NCBI GenBank assembly: GCA_009746045.1 | Contig: RPFO01000041.1 | Span: forward strand, 1,840,613 to 1,904,612 | Direction of reading: 5' to 3' | Origin: Mesostigma viride | Taxonomy: Eukaryota; Streptophyta; Mesostigmatophyceae; Mesostigmatales; Mesostigmataceae | Length of the DNA: 64,000 bases | Part shown: positions 1 to 9,900 of the stretch, piece after piece | How the letters are laid out: each line of letters begins with the position of its first letter | Numbering within the stretch: position 1 is the first letter of the stretch | The notes under the pieces: generated by a model | What the model was told of the DNA's origin: nothing | The model's database searches: none | The model's input: the letters and a program-made list of their open reading frames with translations, nothing else | Made by a program: the position numbers and the translations under genes

Positions 1-1
1 T

Positions 2-1288
2 CATACTCCCACGATTCCGACCCCTTCCTCGATCGCTGTACCAAAACCGCTGTTCGGTACCACACCCCCCACTATGACGATTGCTCCCCCTAATGTGATC
101 GTCGTACCGAAGCCGCCGGGCGGTGCACCTAAGCCACCGGACGGTAGCTCATCCAACATGTTTATGATCGATATCAAAGCACGAGATCGTCTCGTTGCGG
201 CATGGAGACGGTGCGGCATGGATACGGCGAATCAGCAGAACTTGGATTGCGCCACTTTGGCAGAGAACGACGCCATGAGAGATAACGGATGGGACTTCAA
301 AACCATCGAATTTCTCAGGGGGGAATTCAAGAAGATGTTGGAACACGAGAAGACGACAGACAACTACACAAAAGGGATGTACGCACTGCATGTCGGACGG
401 CTCAAGGACGCAAAGGCATTCTTGGGTAAAACGGACGATAAACAGATCGCTGAATTGTTTGTAAAGAAAGCGGAGGAAATCAAGGCGAAGATTCGCGAGT
501 ATATAGCGCAAAGGAACTTGGAGGGAGCGGACAATCTCGTAAAGTTTGCCATGGACCAAGAGGTGATAGTAGGGGCGGAAGGCCAAGACTACTTCCAAAC
601 TTTCCTAGTGCTGAGCTATGGAAAAGAGCTAAAAACGCAGTTCGAATCCGATATCACTAGACTCGTAGAACTTTGGAATGCCAAGAACTTTTCAGATGCG
701 TTTACATTGGAAGCGAAGATCGACACCCCACCTCAAAAGTTCGCTTCCCTTGGAAAAGAAAAGTCCGACGTGACGGAGATCGACGCAATCGCCAAGCCGT
801 TGGTGACGGAAATCAAAGGGTACATCCCCGCTAACAAAGAGCCAGCGCTGACAAAGGCAGGGCTCGGTATCGACAAACGTCGGTCTCTCATTGTTGATCA
901 AATCAAGGAGTTCGACAAGGCGAATCAGCGAGATAAGGGGGATCAACTAAAACAGCTAGCATTGAAGGTCGGGTACTTCGCGAATTCCAACGGCTTGGAT
1001 CAGATGACGTACATCAGCACGGGCGCCGCGGGGTCGACGCCCCCATCCCAACCCGCACCTCCGCCCACGGAACCTACCCAACCCGCCCCTCCGTCCACGG
1101 AACCTACCCAACCCGCTCCTCCGTCCACAGAACCTACCCCAACTGCGCGTTCGCCCTCCGAACCCGCGACTCTCCTTGATATTCCTGTATTTAGCAAGGA
1201 GTCGAAGATGATGATGGCTTCCCTTGGAGGATTCGCGGGGTTGTTGTTTCTGGTGTTGATCATAGTGATGGCGAGGAAGTCCAAGTAA
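2..1288 (+). CDS. Proline-rich, C-terminally membrane-anchored viral protein (5' end outside window)
   Basis: The frame is open from base 2, so the gene probably begins before the window; the first ATG inside it is at 74. The N-terminal part repeats a VPKP motif (about bases 49-60 and 107-118) in a proline-rich segment. A charged, probably helical middle of about 300 residues follows. Next come three near-identical 36-bp units (about 1050-1145) encoding TEPTQPAPPS-type repeats, then one hydrophobic helix (GLLFLVLIIVM) and a short basic tail. This is the shape of a protein anchored by its C-terminus with a stalk next to the membrane. The next gene starts 29 bp downstream on the same strand. 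I do not recognise the family; a virion or membrane structural role is inference. Confidence 0.7.
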   Translation, partial: HTPTIPTPSSIAVPKPLFGTTPPTMTIAPPNVIVVPKPPGGAPKPPDGSSSNMFMIDIKARDRLVAAWRRCGMDTANQQNLDCATLAENDAMRDNGWDFKTIEFLRGEFKKMLEHEKTTDNYTKGMYALHVGRLKDAKAFLGKTDDKQIAELFVKKAEEIKAKIREYIAQRNLEGADNLVKFAMDQEVIVGAEGQDYFQTFLVLSYGKELKTQFESDITRLVELWNAKNFSDAFTLEAKIDTPPQKFASLGKEKSDVTEIDAIAKPLVTEIKGYIPANKEPALTKAGLGIDKRRSLIVDQIKEFDKANQRDKGDQLKQLALKVGYFANSNGLDQMTYISTGAAGSTPPSQPAPPPTEPTQPAPPSTEPTQPAPPSTEPTPTARSPSEPATLLDIPVFSKESKMMMASLGGFAGLLFLVLIIVMARKSK

Positions 1289-1303
1289 TTTCCTTCTTTG
1301 ATA

Positions 1304-1314
1304 ATGTATATATA
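1304..1314 (+). promoter_or_regulatory. TATA-like promoter element
   Basis: A TGTATATATAC run ends three bases before the ATG at 1317, in the 28-bp gap after the preceding gene. Such short A/T-rich promoters very close to the start are common in large DNA viruses. The assignment rests only on position and composition. Confidence 0.35.
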
Positions 1315-1316
1315 CG

Positions 1317-1799
1317 ATGAGTTCATTATTGACGGAGCAGCAACGGGCCCAGCTGGAACTCGAACAGCGAAAGGTGTTCGAGTTGTACAAGGCCGATCAG
1401 AAGCAGTCCGATATAAGCGACTATCAACTACGACTCATGGCTGCGACGGACACCATGAACCGCGCCATCCCGAACGGTCTACCGAAGCCCATCGTGCTCG
1501 TGAGGGACACGACGGTGCAAGGGACTCGCGCCGTTGGCGATAACAACCCCAACTTGGCGGAGAAGAAGCGCAAAGAGAAGAAGAGGAGGCGCATGGGGAT
1601 CGGCATCGGGATAGGATTGGCGTCGCTTTTGCTTTTGTTGATTTTGTTCCTATGGAGAAAATACCGCACTCCACATCCGGATACGGATATGGGACAAACC
1701 GGCGACGATTTCCACCCGGATTTCGTTCAAGGGGATCAAGACGCACGTACTATAAACCCATTGTTTGATCGAGGGCCTCTGCAATCCTTTGACTTTTAG
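1317..1799 (+). CDS. Single-pass membrane protein of unknown function
   Basis: 160 residues. The N-terminal half is charged and helical (EQQRAQLELEQRKVFELYKA). A strongly basic patch (KKRKEKKRRR) precedes one hydrophobic helix (GIGIGIGLASLLLLLILFLW), followed by an acidic tail of about 45 residues. The basic patch before the helix suggests that the N-terminal side faces the cytosol. It lies 29 bp after the preceding membrane protein on the same strand, so the two may be expressed together. I do not recognise the family. Confidence 0.65.
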   Translation: MSSLLTEQQRAQLELEQRKVFELYKADQKQSDISDYQLRLMAATDTMNRAIPNGLPKPIVLVRDTTVQGTRAVGDNNPNLAEKKRKEKKRRRMGIGIGIGLASLLLLLILFLWRKYRTPHPDTDMGQTGDDFHPDFVQGDQDARTINPLFDRGPLQSFDF

Positions 1800-1807
1800 A
1801 CTTCCGC

Positions 1808-2302
1808 TTATTCCAACAATTCTCCGTATCGTGCGAAATGGAGACCGGCGTCCCTTTCGGCGCTCTCGGGAAGTTTCCTGACGGCCTCCTCCGCGAGTCT
1901 CACAAGCCTCGGCACAATATCGTCGGCAGTGGGGCGTCTGCCGTGACGTATCATGAACTCGTCCACGTACGACCTCCTCAGGTTATTCCACGGGATCGGT
2001 TTCGTTCGCAACTCATTCAACATGTCATTCCTCTTAAAGTCCGCTATCATGCTCAACTTCGGGTGCTCTTGTCCCTCTGACATCCTCTGCAATGAGTCGT
2101 ACATAGTCCTATAAGGGTTCCGTGTCCCAGACGCCCCCCCACTACTCCTAACCAGGTTGTGCGGACCGTCGCCGGCAATGAAGAAGGATGGAGCAGACAG
2201 TTTACTGGATGCCTGAAAATCTGCTACTGTCGGTCTCGCTCGCACGCGATGCCTTTTCACAGCTTTCGTTTTCTTCTTCGTGTTCTTGCGTTTTGGAGCC
2301 AT
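1808..2302 (-). CDS. Basic viral protein with nuclear-localisation-like N-terminus
   Basis: 164 residues from the ATG at 2302 (the open frame extends to 2350, but that stretch lies in the RTPR gene's end). The N-terminus is very basic (KRKNTKKKTKAVKRHRVR) and could bind DNA or direct nuclear import. The rest is polar and helical without cysteine clusters or membrane helices. It ends 8 bp from the stop of the gene on the plus strand (convergent) and starts 18 bp after the RTPR stop on the same strand. Family not recognised. Confidence 0.6.
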   Translation of the reverse strand: MAPKRKNTKKKTKAVKRHRVRARPTVADFQASSKLSAPSFFIAGDGPHNLVRSSGGASGTRNPYRTMYDSLQRMSEGQEHPKLSMIADFKRNDMLNELRTKPIPWNNLRRSYVDEFMIRHGRRPTADDIVPRLVRLAEEAVRKLPESAERDAGLHFARYGELLE

Positions 2303-2319
2303 TATTATTATAGCAGCGA

Positions 2320-2860
2320 TTATTTGACAGGACACACGCCTCCAGGACATTCTCCCTCCACCTCCATCGTGTCCATGTGGATGATACCGTCATAGAGGAC
2401 GGGCTTGAGTGACGCGGTGTACTCTTCGTACTCCTTCTTAGTCACGACCTCCTGAGGGAGGTAGGCGTACCCCAAATCCTGCGCGTTTTTTGTCGGGTCG
2501 GCCCTGTGCAAAAAGGATACGCCCACGTACGAGTCCCAGTGGCGCTCAAACCACGCGAGGATGGAAGGAACTTCTTCCGGGTCGTAGGAAACAGTGCAGC
2601 TGACATTCTGTTCGCACCAGTTTTCCATCAGAGAGAGATATCTGTCGAGCTGGTAGACGGCCTTCTCGAGATTGACCTCCACCTCTACCGAGGTTCCGTC
2701 CTTCCTCTCCACCATCTTCTTGGTGAAAGGCACGTTAACGAAGGATATGGGGAAGGTCACGAGGACGGACTCGCTCTCGAAAGGCTTGTCCATCACGCGA
2801 TACCCCGCGGCCTTGAATCTGTCCACCAACGGGTCGTGCTTGCTGTACGTTATATTGTTG
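2320..2860 (-). CDS. rtpR: RTPR C-terminal coding piece
   Basis: It encodes the last 178 residues or so, beginning NITYSKHDPLVDRF. It contains the conserved VSYDPEEVP and WDSYVGVSFL segments and ends with CPGGVCPVK, the redox-active cysteine tail that reduces the active-site disulfide. It is a direct continuation of the piece ending at 4622: deleting 2861-4621 plus one copy of the GTTG repeat joins the two in frame at ...YIFN|NITY. The stop codon is 18 bp upstream of the ATG of the next minus-strand gene. Confidence 0.88.
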
Positions 2861-2875
2861 TGTTAAGCCTCCCAC

Positions 2876-2912
2876 GGTCCTTAATTTAGGACAAAGTCCT
2901 AAATTAAGGACC
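2876..2912. repeat. Perfect hairpin, 17-nt arms, 3-nt loop
   Basis: The arms at 2876-2892 and 2896-2912 are exact reverse complements separated by AAA, 15 bp inside the TG end of the insertion. The sequence core CCTTAATTTAGGAC recurs in diverged form at the other end of the same element, so it may be a terminal structure. Confidence 0.8.
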
Positions 2913-2927
2913 AATTTACTATAACCG

Positions 2928-3050
2928 AGGTACCGGGGGGGGGGTCACTATATGGACCGTACCCCATGTGGACCGTACCCGGCATGATGTACCCGACCCG
3001 TGGTACCGGCACATGGTACCCGGATTCCGTACCCGGGTACCGGGTATAAT
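2928..3050. repeat. Cluster of GTACC-type repeats
   Basis: Within about 120 bp the motif GTACC or its complement GGTAC occurs repeatedly (about 2929, 2949, 2976, 3002, 3013, 3028, 3035), in units such as GGACCGTACCC. It lies inside the 1,761-bp insertion and has no evident coding content. It could be a degenerate minisatellite. Confidence 0.5.
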
Positions 3051-4621
3051 GGCGGGAAAGTAGGTACCTCGACCAAAAATATAACCGATTTTGGAGCGAA
3101 AAAGTGGGTGCGGGAATGATCTGAGGTGGATATGGCGACCTGACAATCGTGGCCGGCGTTTTCACGTGCGTTTATCATTTCGGGCGCCCAGTAGCAAAAA
3201 CGAAAGGTCGTTAGTTATGCTTAAAGGCTGTGAAATTTTCTGCGCAAGTTTTTATGTGTAGCGCTGTAGCACAGCGGCACAACACAAATGGGTCGCAGAT
3301 CGCCTGCTCGCGGAGGGTCGATTTTGGCACAAACATGTTAGTGTATTAGCAATGGTGGTGCGAATCAAGCCAGGAAATTTTTGTGGACGATTTTGATTAT
3401 AGTCTGGAGTTTATAAACGGAGTATTTGACATGGGAGCGCCTGGGCCGTGATATTCTTGCCCGATTTCCATTGTTGACCATGTTTTAGGGACGTTCAGGC
3501 TGGGCAGCGAGCGCACCTTATAGGTCTTCACTTTCGGTATTTCTTGGACCTAGAACGCAGCACAAGCGTGGTTTATATCATTTTCGAACCGGTTGGCCAG
3601 CTTTGGTGCGCTCAGCTCTCGGAAAGCTGACCTCGCTGCGGATTTCAGCGACTTTTTTGCAACCATCTGGAATGAGGCGACGTAAGTAGCAGGTACGTGC
3701 CGGGGTGCCCTAGATCATGAGTGTAACTGGCAACGCTGTCGTGGTGTTTTGAGTCAGTAAGCTATGCCTAAAAAGAGGGGACGCTCTCTGTGCACATAAC
3801 TGTCACACATAGTTGGTTTACGTCATACAATTTTTTACGTCTCTATCTTCGTCGTCCGCTGCAGCTAAAACACACATGCGTAAGAGCAGTTTTACTCATG
3901 TGTTAGTTATAAACCATGGTCCTATGGCCTGCAGTCGTTCAGGGTGTTCTCAGACAGTATATACAATATGGTTTACGTGTTACATGCACCCTGAATTCGC
4001 TCACAAAGCGTTGCATGTTAGCACAACGTTGTTCTGTAACTTGATTTGGCTGCATTCATGTGTTAGTTGCAATGCAAATGCAATGTTTTTTCATCGCTGG
4101 GTGGTGGCCAGCATGTCCGTGATGTCAAAGAAGGTTTGGCATATGCTTAGAGAAAGTTTACCGCAAGGGGTGGGCCATGTTCAAGCCGGGCAACCATGCA
4201 ACCGTATATTGCATTACCTGCACCATCTGTGACACCGTTAAGCACGCGTATATATAGAGGCAGCCACAGCAGGGTATGGCCTTGTTATACGCTGCCCCGC
4301 CATCCCAAGGCCTCGTAGGGTCCCCTAGCGCTTGTAAGATGCTCAAGGGACCGTGTGGATAGCATGGTCATGCGTTGACACTAATTGGTCCTATTGGTCC
4401 TAAATTCTCATTTTGACCAAATTCGCGGTTTGAGGCCTGCCATGGGCCAGGGTCCATTCAGGCACTAAATGTAATTATTTGAACCCAGGTTTTTGTCCAA
4501 AATTCAAAAAGTGTGTTATCTGTCAGTGGTAAAAATGCCAGGGTCAAAATTTGATGTTTGCACATATATTTTTTAATTCAAACTGGTCCTAAAATAAGGA
4601 CTTTTCTTGGGAACATGGACA

Positions 4622-5057
4622 GTTGAAGATATACTTCCCCAACGGCTTGTGCACGCCTTCGGGCACCTCTCCCCATTCCTCCGTCGACATGACTTTTGAC
4701 AGCGTTCCGCTGGGCTTGATACACGTCACGTTCTTCGGAAGCGGTTTCTTCAACTCTCTCGCCATCGAATAGGCCGCGCTCACCGCGACGTTCTTCATTC
4801 TCCTGAAATCGTACGGCTGCAAATCCGGACAGGAGACGATGCCGGTCAGACCCACGCCACACAGGTGCAGGAACTGATTGTTCAGGTGCCACGCCTCTTG
4901 CAGGATCTCATCCCTCAAGTCCACCATCGTCTGACGATAGTTCATCCTCGCGGACAACACGATCGCGCTCTCTAGACCGGCCTTGTCGCCCTGATGGAAC
5001 GCCGCCAGGTTGATCTCCGTCAAGTTGCAGAAGCTCTTGTTGCCGAGGAGAATTTCG
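4622..5057 (-). CDS. rtpR: RTPR exon 3 (upstream part of the interrupted last exon)
   Basis: It starts directly after a CACAG acceptor and completes the glycine codon that follows the radical cysteine: C|GAAATTCTC, giving E-I-L-L-G-N-K-S-F-C-N-L-T-E-I. It contains C361 of the catalytic disulfide and the IKPSGTLSKV loop typical of class II reductases. It runs in frame to ...KYIFN, where the 1,761-bp element is inserted; beyond this point the frame reads into the element and stops. Confidence 0.88.
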
Positions 5058-6035
5058 CTGTGATAACGACGAGGGACAACCAAAAGACACGATTTAGTTT
5101 TTGCTTCGTTTGGAGTGTGCCACACACTTCCTCCCGCACCGTACCGGATTCCTACACCACCTGTTCTTATTCGTCCATACGCTACAATGTCGTTTTCGAA
5201 GACAATGCTGGTTGACACACCCGTGACCTTTGCACGCTGCGATAATCTTGTTAGGGGTGGACTTCATATCAATATAAGTTCCGCTTCTATTCCTCGGATC
5301 CTCTAGTTCCATACCCCAGGTTTTGTACATGTCAACCAGCTTCATATTCGCCATAGCGAGACTAGCACGCGCTGTTAGGGTTTGCATCTCGGGTTCCGCG
5401 TAGGGCCACCAAGTGTCTGGAAACTTCTTTATATACTCCGTTGCTTTCTCATCATCCGTTTCTAACAGAGGTGTCACTTTCTCCATGTAGCGGTAAGCAA
5501 ACGGACTCTCCGCTTCTAGTAAAACAGGATCATCTCCCCCTAATACGTTGTGATTTAGGTTGTCCTCCGTTGTTCTTAAAAACATCTCTTTTCCAAGGCC
5601 TCTTGTAGCTTCCCTCTCTGCATCTGTCGCGAGATGCCCATATGCAGATTGAGCGGCTGGATAGATCCTTAACTCGTGAAAATACAAACCTTCGGGTCGA
5701 GCTTCAACATCCAAATGGCCGAGGCGATTAACCTTCGTCCTTAGTGGAGTATTAGGATAATCCCTTGGGAACGGGATATCCATTTCAACTCCTCCATTTG
5801 CCGATTCTCGGCTTCTAAAATATAAAGGGTATTCTTTTTCTTTTAACTTAATAGACCTTCCCGTAGATGTAGTCTTATATGAAGGGAGCGGTTTTGGCTC
5901 AATTTCCTCTCCGTTCTTATCACGTACTCGTTTATTACGCGCACTGTCCATGATATATTATAAACACATTTTTGCGAATGCACACAACAAAGCAATAACG
6001 ATCAACCTCACCGTACCGGATTCATGCACACTCAC
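5058..6035 (-). other. RTPR intron 2 (978 bp, GT-AG), ORF-bearing
   Basis: The donor is TGCGG|GTGAGT and the acceptor TTATCACAG|CG. Splicing joins codon 351 (G) in phase 2, directly after the codon for the radical cysteine C350. The intron is almost filled by an ORF on the same strand (5094-5951). No group I or group II RNA fold was apparent by eye, and the borders are canonical for the spliceosome. Confidence 0.85.
5094..5951 (-). CDS. Intron-encoded protein of unknown family, probably frameshifted near its end
   Basis: 285 codons. From the first ATG the protein is soluble, mixed alpha/beta and rich in aromatic residues (DTWWPYAEPE, DMYKTWGMELEDP). The last 45 residues in this frame are unusually basic and cysteine-rich, while another frame from about 5240 to 5062 gives a more natural continuation (VSTSIVFENDIVAYGRIRT, GGVGIRYGAGGSVWH). 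One base has therefore probably been gained or lost near 5220-5240. There is no LAGLIDADG, GIY-YIG or HNH signature that I can see. Position after a catalytic codon suggests an intron-mobility protein, but that is inference. Confidence 0.55.
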   Translation of the reverse strand: MDSARNKRVRDKNGEEIEPKPLPSYKTTSTGRSIKLKEKEYPLYFRSRESANGGVEMDIPFPRDYPNTPLRTKVNRLGHLDVEARPEGLYFHELRIYPAAQSAYGHLATDAEREATRGLGKEMFLRTTEDNLNHNVLGGDDPVLLEAESPFAYRYMEKVTPLLETDDEKATEYIKKFPDTWWPYAEPEMQTLTARASLAMANMKLVDMYKTWGMELEDPRNRSGTYIDMKSTPNKIIAACKGHGCVNQHCLRKRHCSVWTNKNRWCRNPVRCGRKCVAHSKRSKN

Positions 6036-6716
6036 CCGCACGGATTGCATCCTCGACACCACGGCGCTCGTTTCTTCGCGACCTCCAGATTCAGCATCCC
6101 GGGTTCGGACCCGCCGGAGTCCTGCATGATCTCGAAAATCTCCTCCAGCTGCTCCTTCGTCGGCTTCGAATGAAACACGAGACTGTTGTTGGACTGCTGG
6201 CGATGAGGGTGGTCAACCCACCACTCCTTCTTGGCGGACGCGAACTCCCTCCACTCCGTCTCGCCGTAGTCGAACAGCGCGATCTCCGCCGACCTCCGGC
6301 TGCTCAACATCGTGCCCAGATGGTTCACGATGTCCAGGATGTCCATCTTCGTCAGCAGCTGGTCGGCACGCTCGGACATGATGCGTGCGATTTTCTCAAA
6401 GGCCGTGGATATTTGGGCGTCCCCGCTAGACAGCCACATATACCCGGAGAGTCTGTCTCCTCCCGGGCGGATCTCGGAGAAGTCGAGCACGAGCTTCTGT
6501 GCGGGGTACTTCCCGGCCATGAGTTTTCCGGCCGCTTTGGCCCACGCGACCGCCGAGTCACCGACGATGATGGTCCACGTCCTCGTGTCTGGGTCCCAGA
6601 TCTCCGTGTTGGACTCCTTTCCTCCCTTCGCCTTACGCTTCGACCGCACGACCTCGATATCCTTGATGGCCCGCGAGAAGCCATTAAGAGTACCGGTCAC
6701 AGGACGGAATCCGACT
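6036..6716 (-). CDS. rtpR: RTPR exon 2
   Basis: It follows a T-rich TTTTTTTTTTGCAG acceptor and starts A|GTCGGATTC, completing GCG-VGF, the loop after the N-terminal domain. It then reads RPVTGTLNGF and IEVVRS and goes on through the barrel domain to CRGCNPCG. It is phase 2 at both ends (681 nt). No internal stops or frameshifts. It holds the radical cysteine at its very end. Confidence 0.9.
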
Positions 6717-6941
6717 CTGCAAAAAAAAAATATGACACGGGAAATAAAGGTGAATGGGCGCCGAGGAGGAAGAGCAGAGAGATCAGACGAAGTATGTCGC
6801 GTACTCGTGCCAAACTCCCTGCACTGACAGTAGCCCACGACCTCGTTGGCCCTCATGAGGTATGGCTGCATGGGCCGGTGATCGATGGGCCACATGCTAG
6901 CCTTACCCCACTAGTGTTGCCCACTTTTCTCCCCCCCCTCG

Positions 6942-9900
6942 CTACCAAGTCCTTTGCTGGGTAGCGAGCAACAAAGTGGCAGTAGCTGCTTGAATCGCAT
7001 GGTTGGTGAACCCCGCAGCAATGCACACAGGGCAAAACCAGGAACCCTCAGGTACCTGAGACAGAGGGGGTTGAAGGCAGTGAAGATGCCAGCCGCAGTT
7101 GCAGTGATCACACAGCAACATGACCTCAGGCTGGTCGACCCGGTGACAAATTTGACACTGCGCATCGCGGATGCGCCTAGCGGTGTGCGGCTGGATGCTC
7201 CGTGCCAGGTGGGGCATGGAGCAAGGAGACAGGTTCGACACATTGTCAGTGGTCTTACTACCATCCGCACCTTCGAGGATGGCCACCCCCGAAGGCTTAA
7301 TCTCCACAATGCGAAGGATGGTGGGCCCGGCCGTGACGTCCAGCGTGTGTTGGGGTTGAGTCCGCAGAAACACATACTGGCCGGGGTGGAACTGCAGCCG
7401 CCTGGCCATATACTTGCCACCCCGTCGCTGGGCGTACCGCAGTGTGTCGCGGTGCTGCGCGATCAACAGATTGTTCATCGCGATGGGCATCACCTTCTTA
7501 AATGTGGCGGCGCGCGCCACAACCTCCCGCAGCCACTCATTGGCGTCATCCCATTGAATCGGCTGGGGGTGAGCTTCCTGCACCTCAGAGGGCAACAATG
7601 GTGCCCGACCAAAGAGCAGAAAATAGGGGGAGAACTGGGCGAGGGATTCTTGTGGGCTCATCCGGTAGCCCATGGCGATCCAGGGTAGTTCCCTATCCCA
7701 GGTGGCCACACGTGCTGCTTGCAACGCCCATTTGCGCAGCGCCTGTTTGACTGTCTGAACCAAACGCTCAGCCAGTCCATTGGCCTGAGGGTGCTCCCGC
7801 GACGTGTGCCGATGATCGATGGAGCAGGAATCCAATAGCTCTTGGAATTCCCCACGAAATTCCCCGCCTTGGTCTGAAACCACCTCCGCCGGTGCCCCAT
7901 ACCGAGCAATAACATCCAGGAAGTAGGTGGCTGTGGTGGCGGCGTGCTTGTCGGGTAGGGGAATCAGTTCCAGCCACTTGCTGAACGATTCCACACACAC
8001 CATGACGTAACGGTTGCCGGAAGTGCTGAGCTCAAAGGGCCCACACAAGTCGACGTGCCACCGGTAGAACAAGCCCCGGATGGGCAAGCTCATGAGCTCC
8101 TTGTCATGATGGTCCAGGTTGAAACGCGCTTTCGCGCGAGCACACTCAGCACAACTGGCTACCTGCCGTGCGATGGCATGCTTCATGCCCGCCCACCAAT
8201 AGACCCCACGCACCATGGCACCTGTGCGGTTTGCACCCATGTGCCCGAACCGCTCATGGTAATGTGCAACGAGGGCAGCACGCTTGTCAGGGGGCGGCAC
8301 GACCAGCTTGCGGCGCCCCACAAGCTTGTAGACCTGGTTGCCCTCCCAGGTATAATTCACAGCCCGGCGCTCCACGCGCTCTTGCTCGGCTTGCCTCTGC
8401 GTCGGTGTCCAGTCAGCAGGGGCTGGAGAGGCAGGCAAACCCTGCACCCGCTCGAGAACCCTCCCATCCAGCCACACGTCCCCAGCGCAGCACTCCACCG
8501 CAATGGCGTGACTGGCGGCAGCATGCAGCACCACACAGCCCATGCTCGCCGGATCCACCGGCTGCGCAAGCGTGTCTTCAGCCAAAGGAAGAAATATCAC
8601 GCCCTGGGATGGCGTGAAAGCCGCTGGCCGTACGGGATTGGCGTAGCACGCAAACTCCGCCACGGCATCACTGCAGGAAAGCCATCGCGACTCGGAATCG
8701 CATGGCCCGGCTGCGTTGACAAAGACGACTGAGCCCTGTGGTCCCTCCGCGCCCTGCGCTCGCGCCCCCGTCCGGTCCTCTGACGTTGCCAAAGCATAGC
8801 GTGATAAGACATCGGCATTGGAATGGTCCACCCCAGCGCGGTGTACAATGGTCATGTTATATTCTTGAATAATCATGGCCCAGCGCGCCAGCTTGCCAGT
8901 CAGATTGGCACTTGTCATCAACCACTGCAGTGGCTGATGGTCGGTGACCAGCGTGAACTGACGCCCGAACAAGTATGGCCGAAAATGTTTGATGGCCCAC
9001 ACCACGGCCAGAGCCTCGCCCTCATACGATGAGTACTTGGCCTCAGCCGTGTTGTTGCTCCTGCTGGCATACGCCACCACATGTTCCTTGCCATGCACGT
9101 CCTTCTGTGCCAACACAGCACCAAGTCCAACCCTGGACCAATCCGTGTATAGCACAAATGGCTGGGCATAGTCGGGCTGACGGAGTATCGGCGCTGAGGT
9201 GAGCTCTGCCTTGATGGTCTCAATGGCGCGTTGCTGCGCCGGACCCCATGCCCAGACTGCACCTTTCTTCAACAGCTCCGTCAGTGGCTTAACCTTGGTG
9301 CTGAAGTTGGGGATATAACCTCGGTAATACCCCGCCAGCCCCAGGTAAGCCCGCACACCCGCCACATCCGTGGGCGTTGCCGCGTTGACGATCGCTTCCA
9401 CCTTGGCCGCTTGTGGAGTTCTGCCGCCAGGAATGATCTGGTGTCCGAGGAAGTCGAGGCTCCGCTGCGCAAACCGACACTTCTCGGGATGCAGCTTCAG
9501 GTTGGCTCGCGCCAGTGCCATGCGCACCTGCTCAAGGTGCTGGAGGTGTTGCTCAAATGTCTCACTGAAGATGATCACATCATCAATGTAACACGCAGCG
9601 AATGGCATGCCATTCAACACTTGATCCATGGCACGCTGAAAGATGGCACTCGCATTCCTATGCCCGAAAGGCATCCTGACCCACTCATAGAGTCGGTGGC
9701 CCCCCCAGAACGCGAGCTTGCGTTGGTCACCCTCCGCCACTTGGATTTGGTGAAACCCACTGCGGAGGTCTAGGGATGAGATGAACTGCACGCGTGGCGA
9801 TATCCGGTCAAGCACATCGTCCACTCGCGGCATGGGGTACCTGTCCATCGGGGTGTGTGCGTTGAGTTGCCGCAGGTCCGTCGCCATGCGCATCCCAGTC

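Larger units (their letters stand above)
2861..4621. mobile_element. 1,761-bp TG...CA insertion in the RTPR coding sequence
   Basis: The block starts TGTTAAGCC and ends CATGGACA. It is flanked by a 4-bp direct repeat GTTG (2857-2860 and 4622-4625). Removing it restores the RTPR frame exactly. TG...CA ends with a short target duplication fit a solo LTR or a small non-autonomous LTR element, but no second LTR or primer site was seen. A 17-nt-arm hairpin (2876-2912) sits near one end and a related GGTCCTAA/TTAGGACC motif near the other (4584-4606). A TATATATAG box lies at about 4249. I find no convincing coding region; the 139-codon frame at 3813-4232 lacks protein-like features. Confidence 0.75.

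Noticed and set aside
3813-4232. 139-codon ORF in the TG...CA insertion
   Set aside because: No recognisable motif, low-information His/Cys/Ser composition, and a small element otherwise without coding capacity.
5058-6035. Intein in RTPR at the radical cysteine
   Set aside because: The frame stops right after NPCG, and the insert has no intein start or His-Asn end; GT-AG borders restore the frame.
6722-6925. 3' LTR of the Ty3 element
   Set aside because: No second copy of this sequence is visible upstream of Gag, so it cannot be called an LTR from this window.
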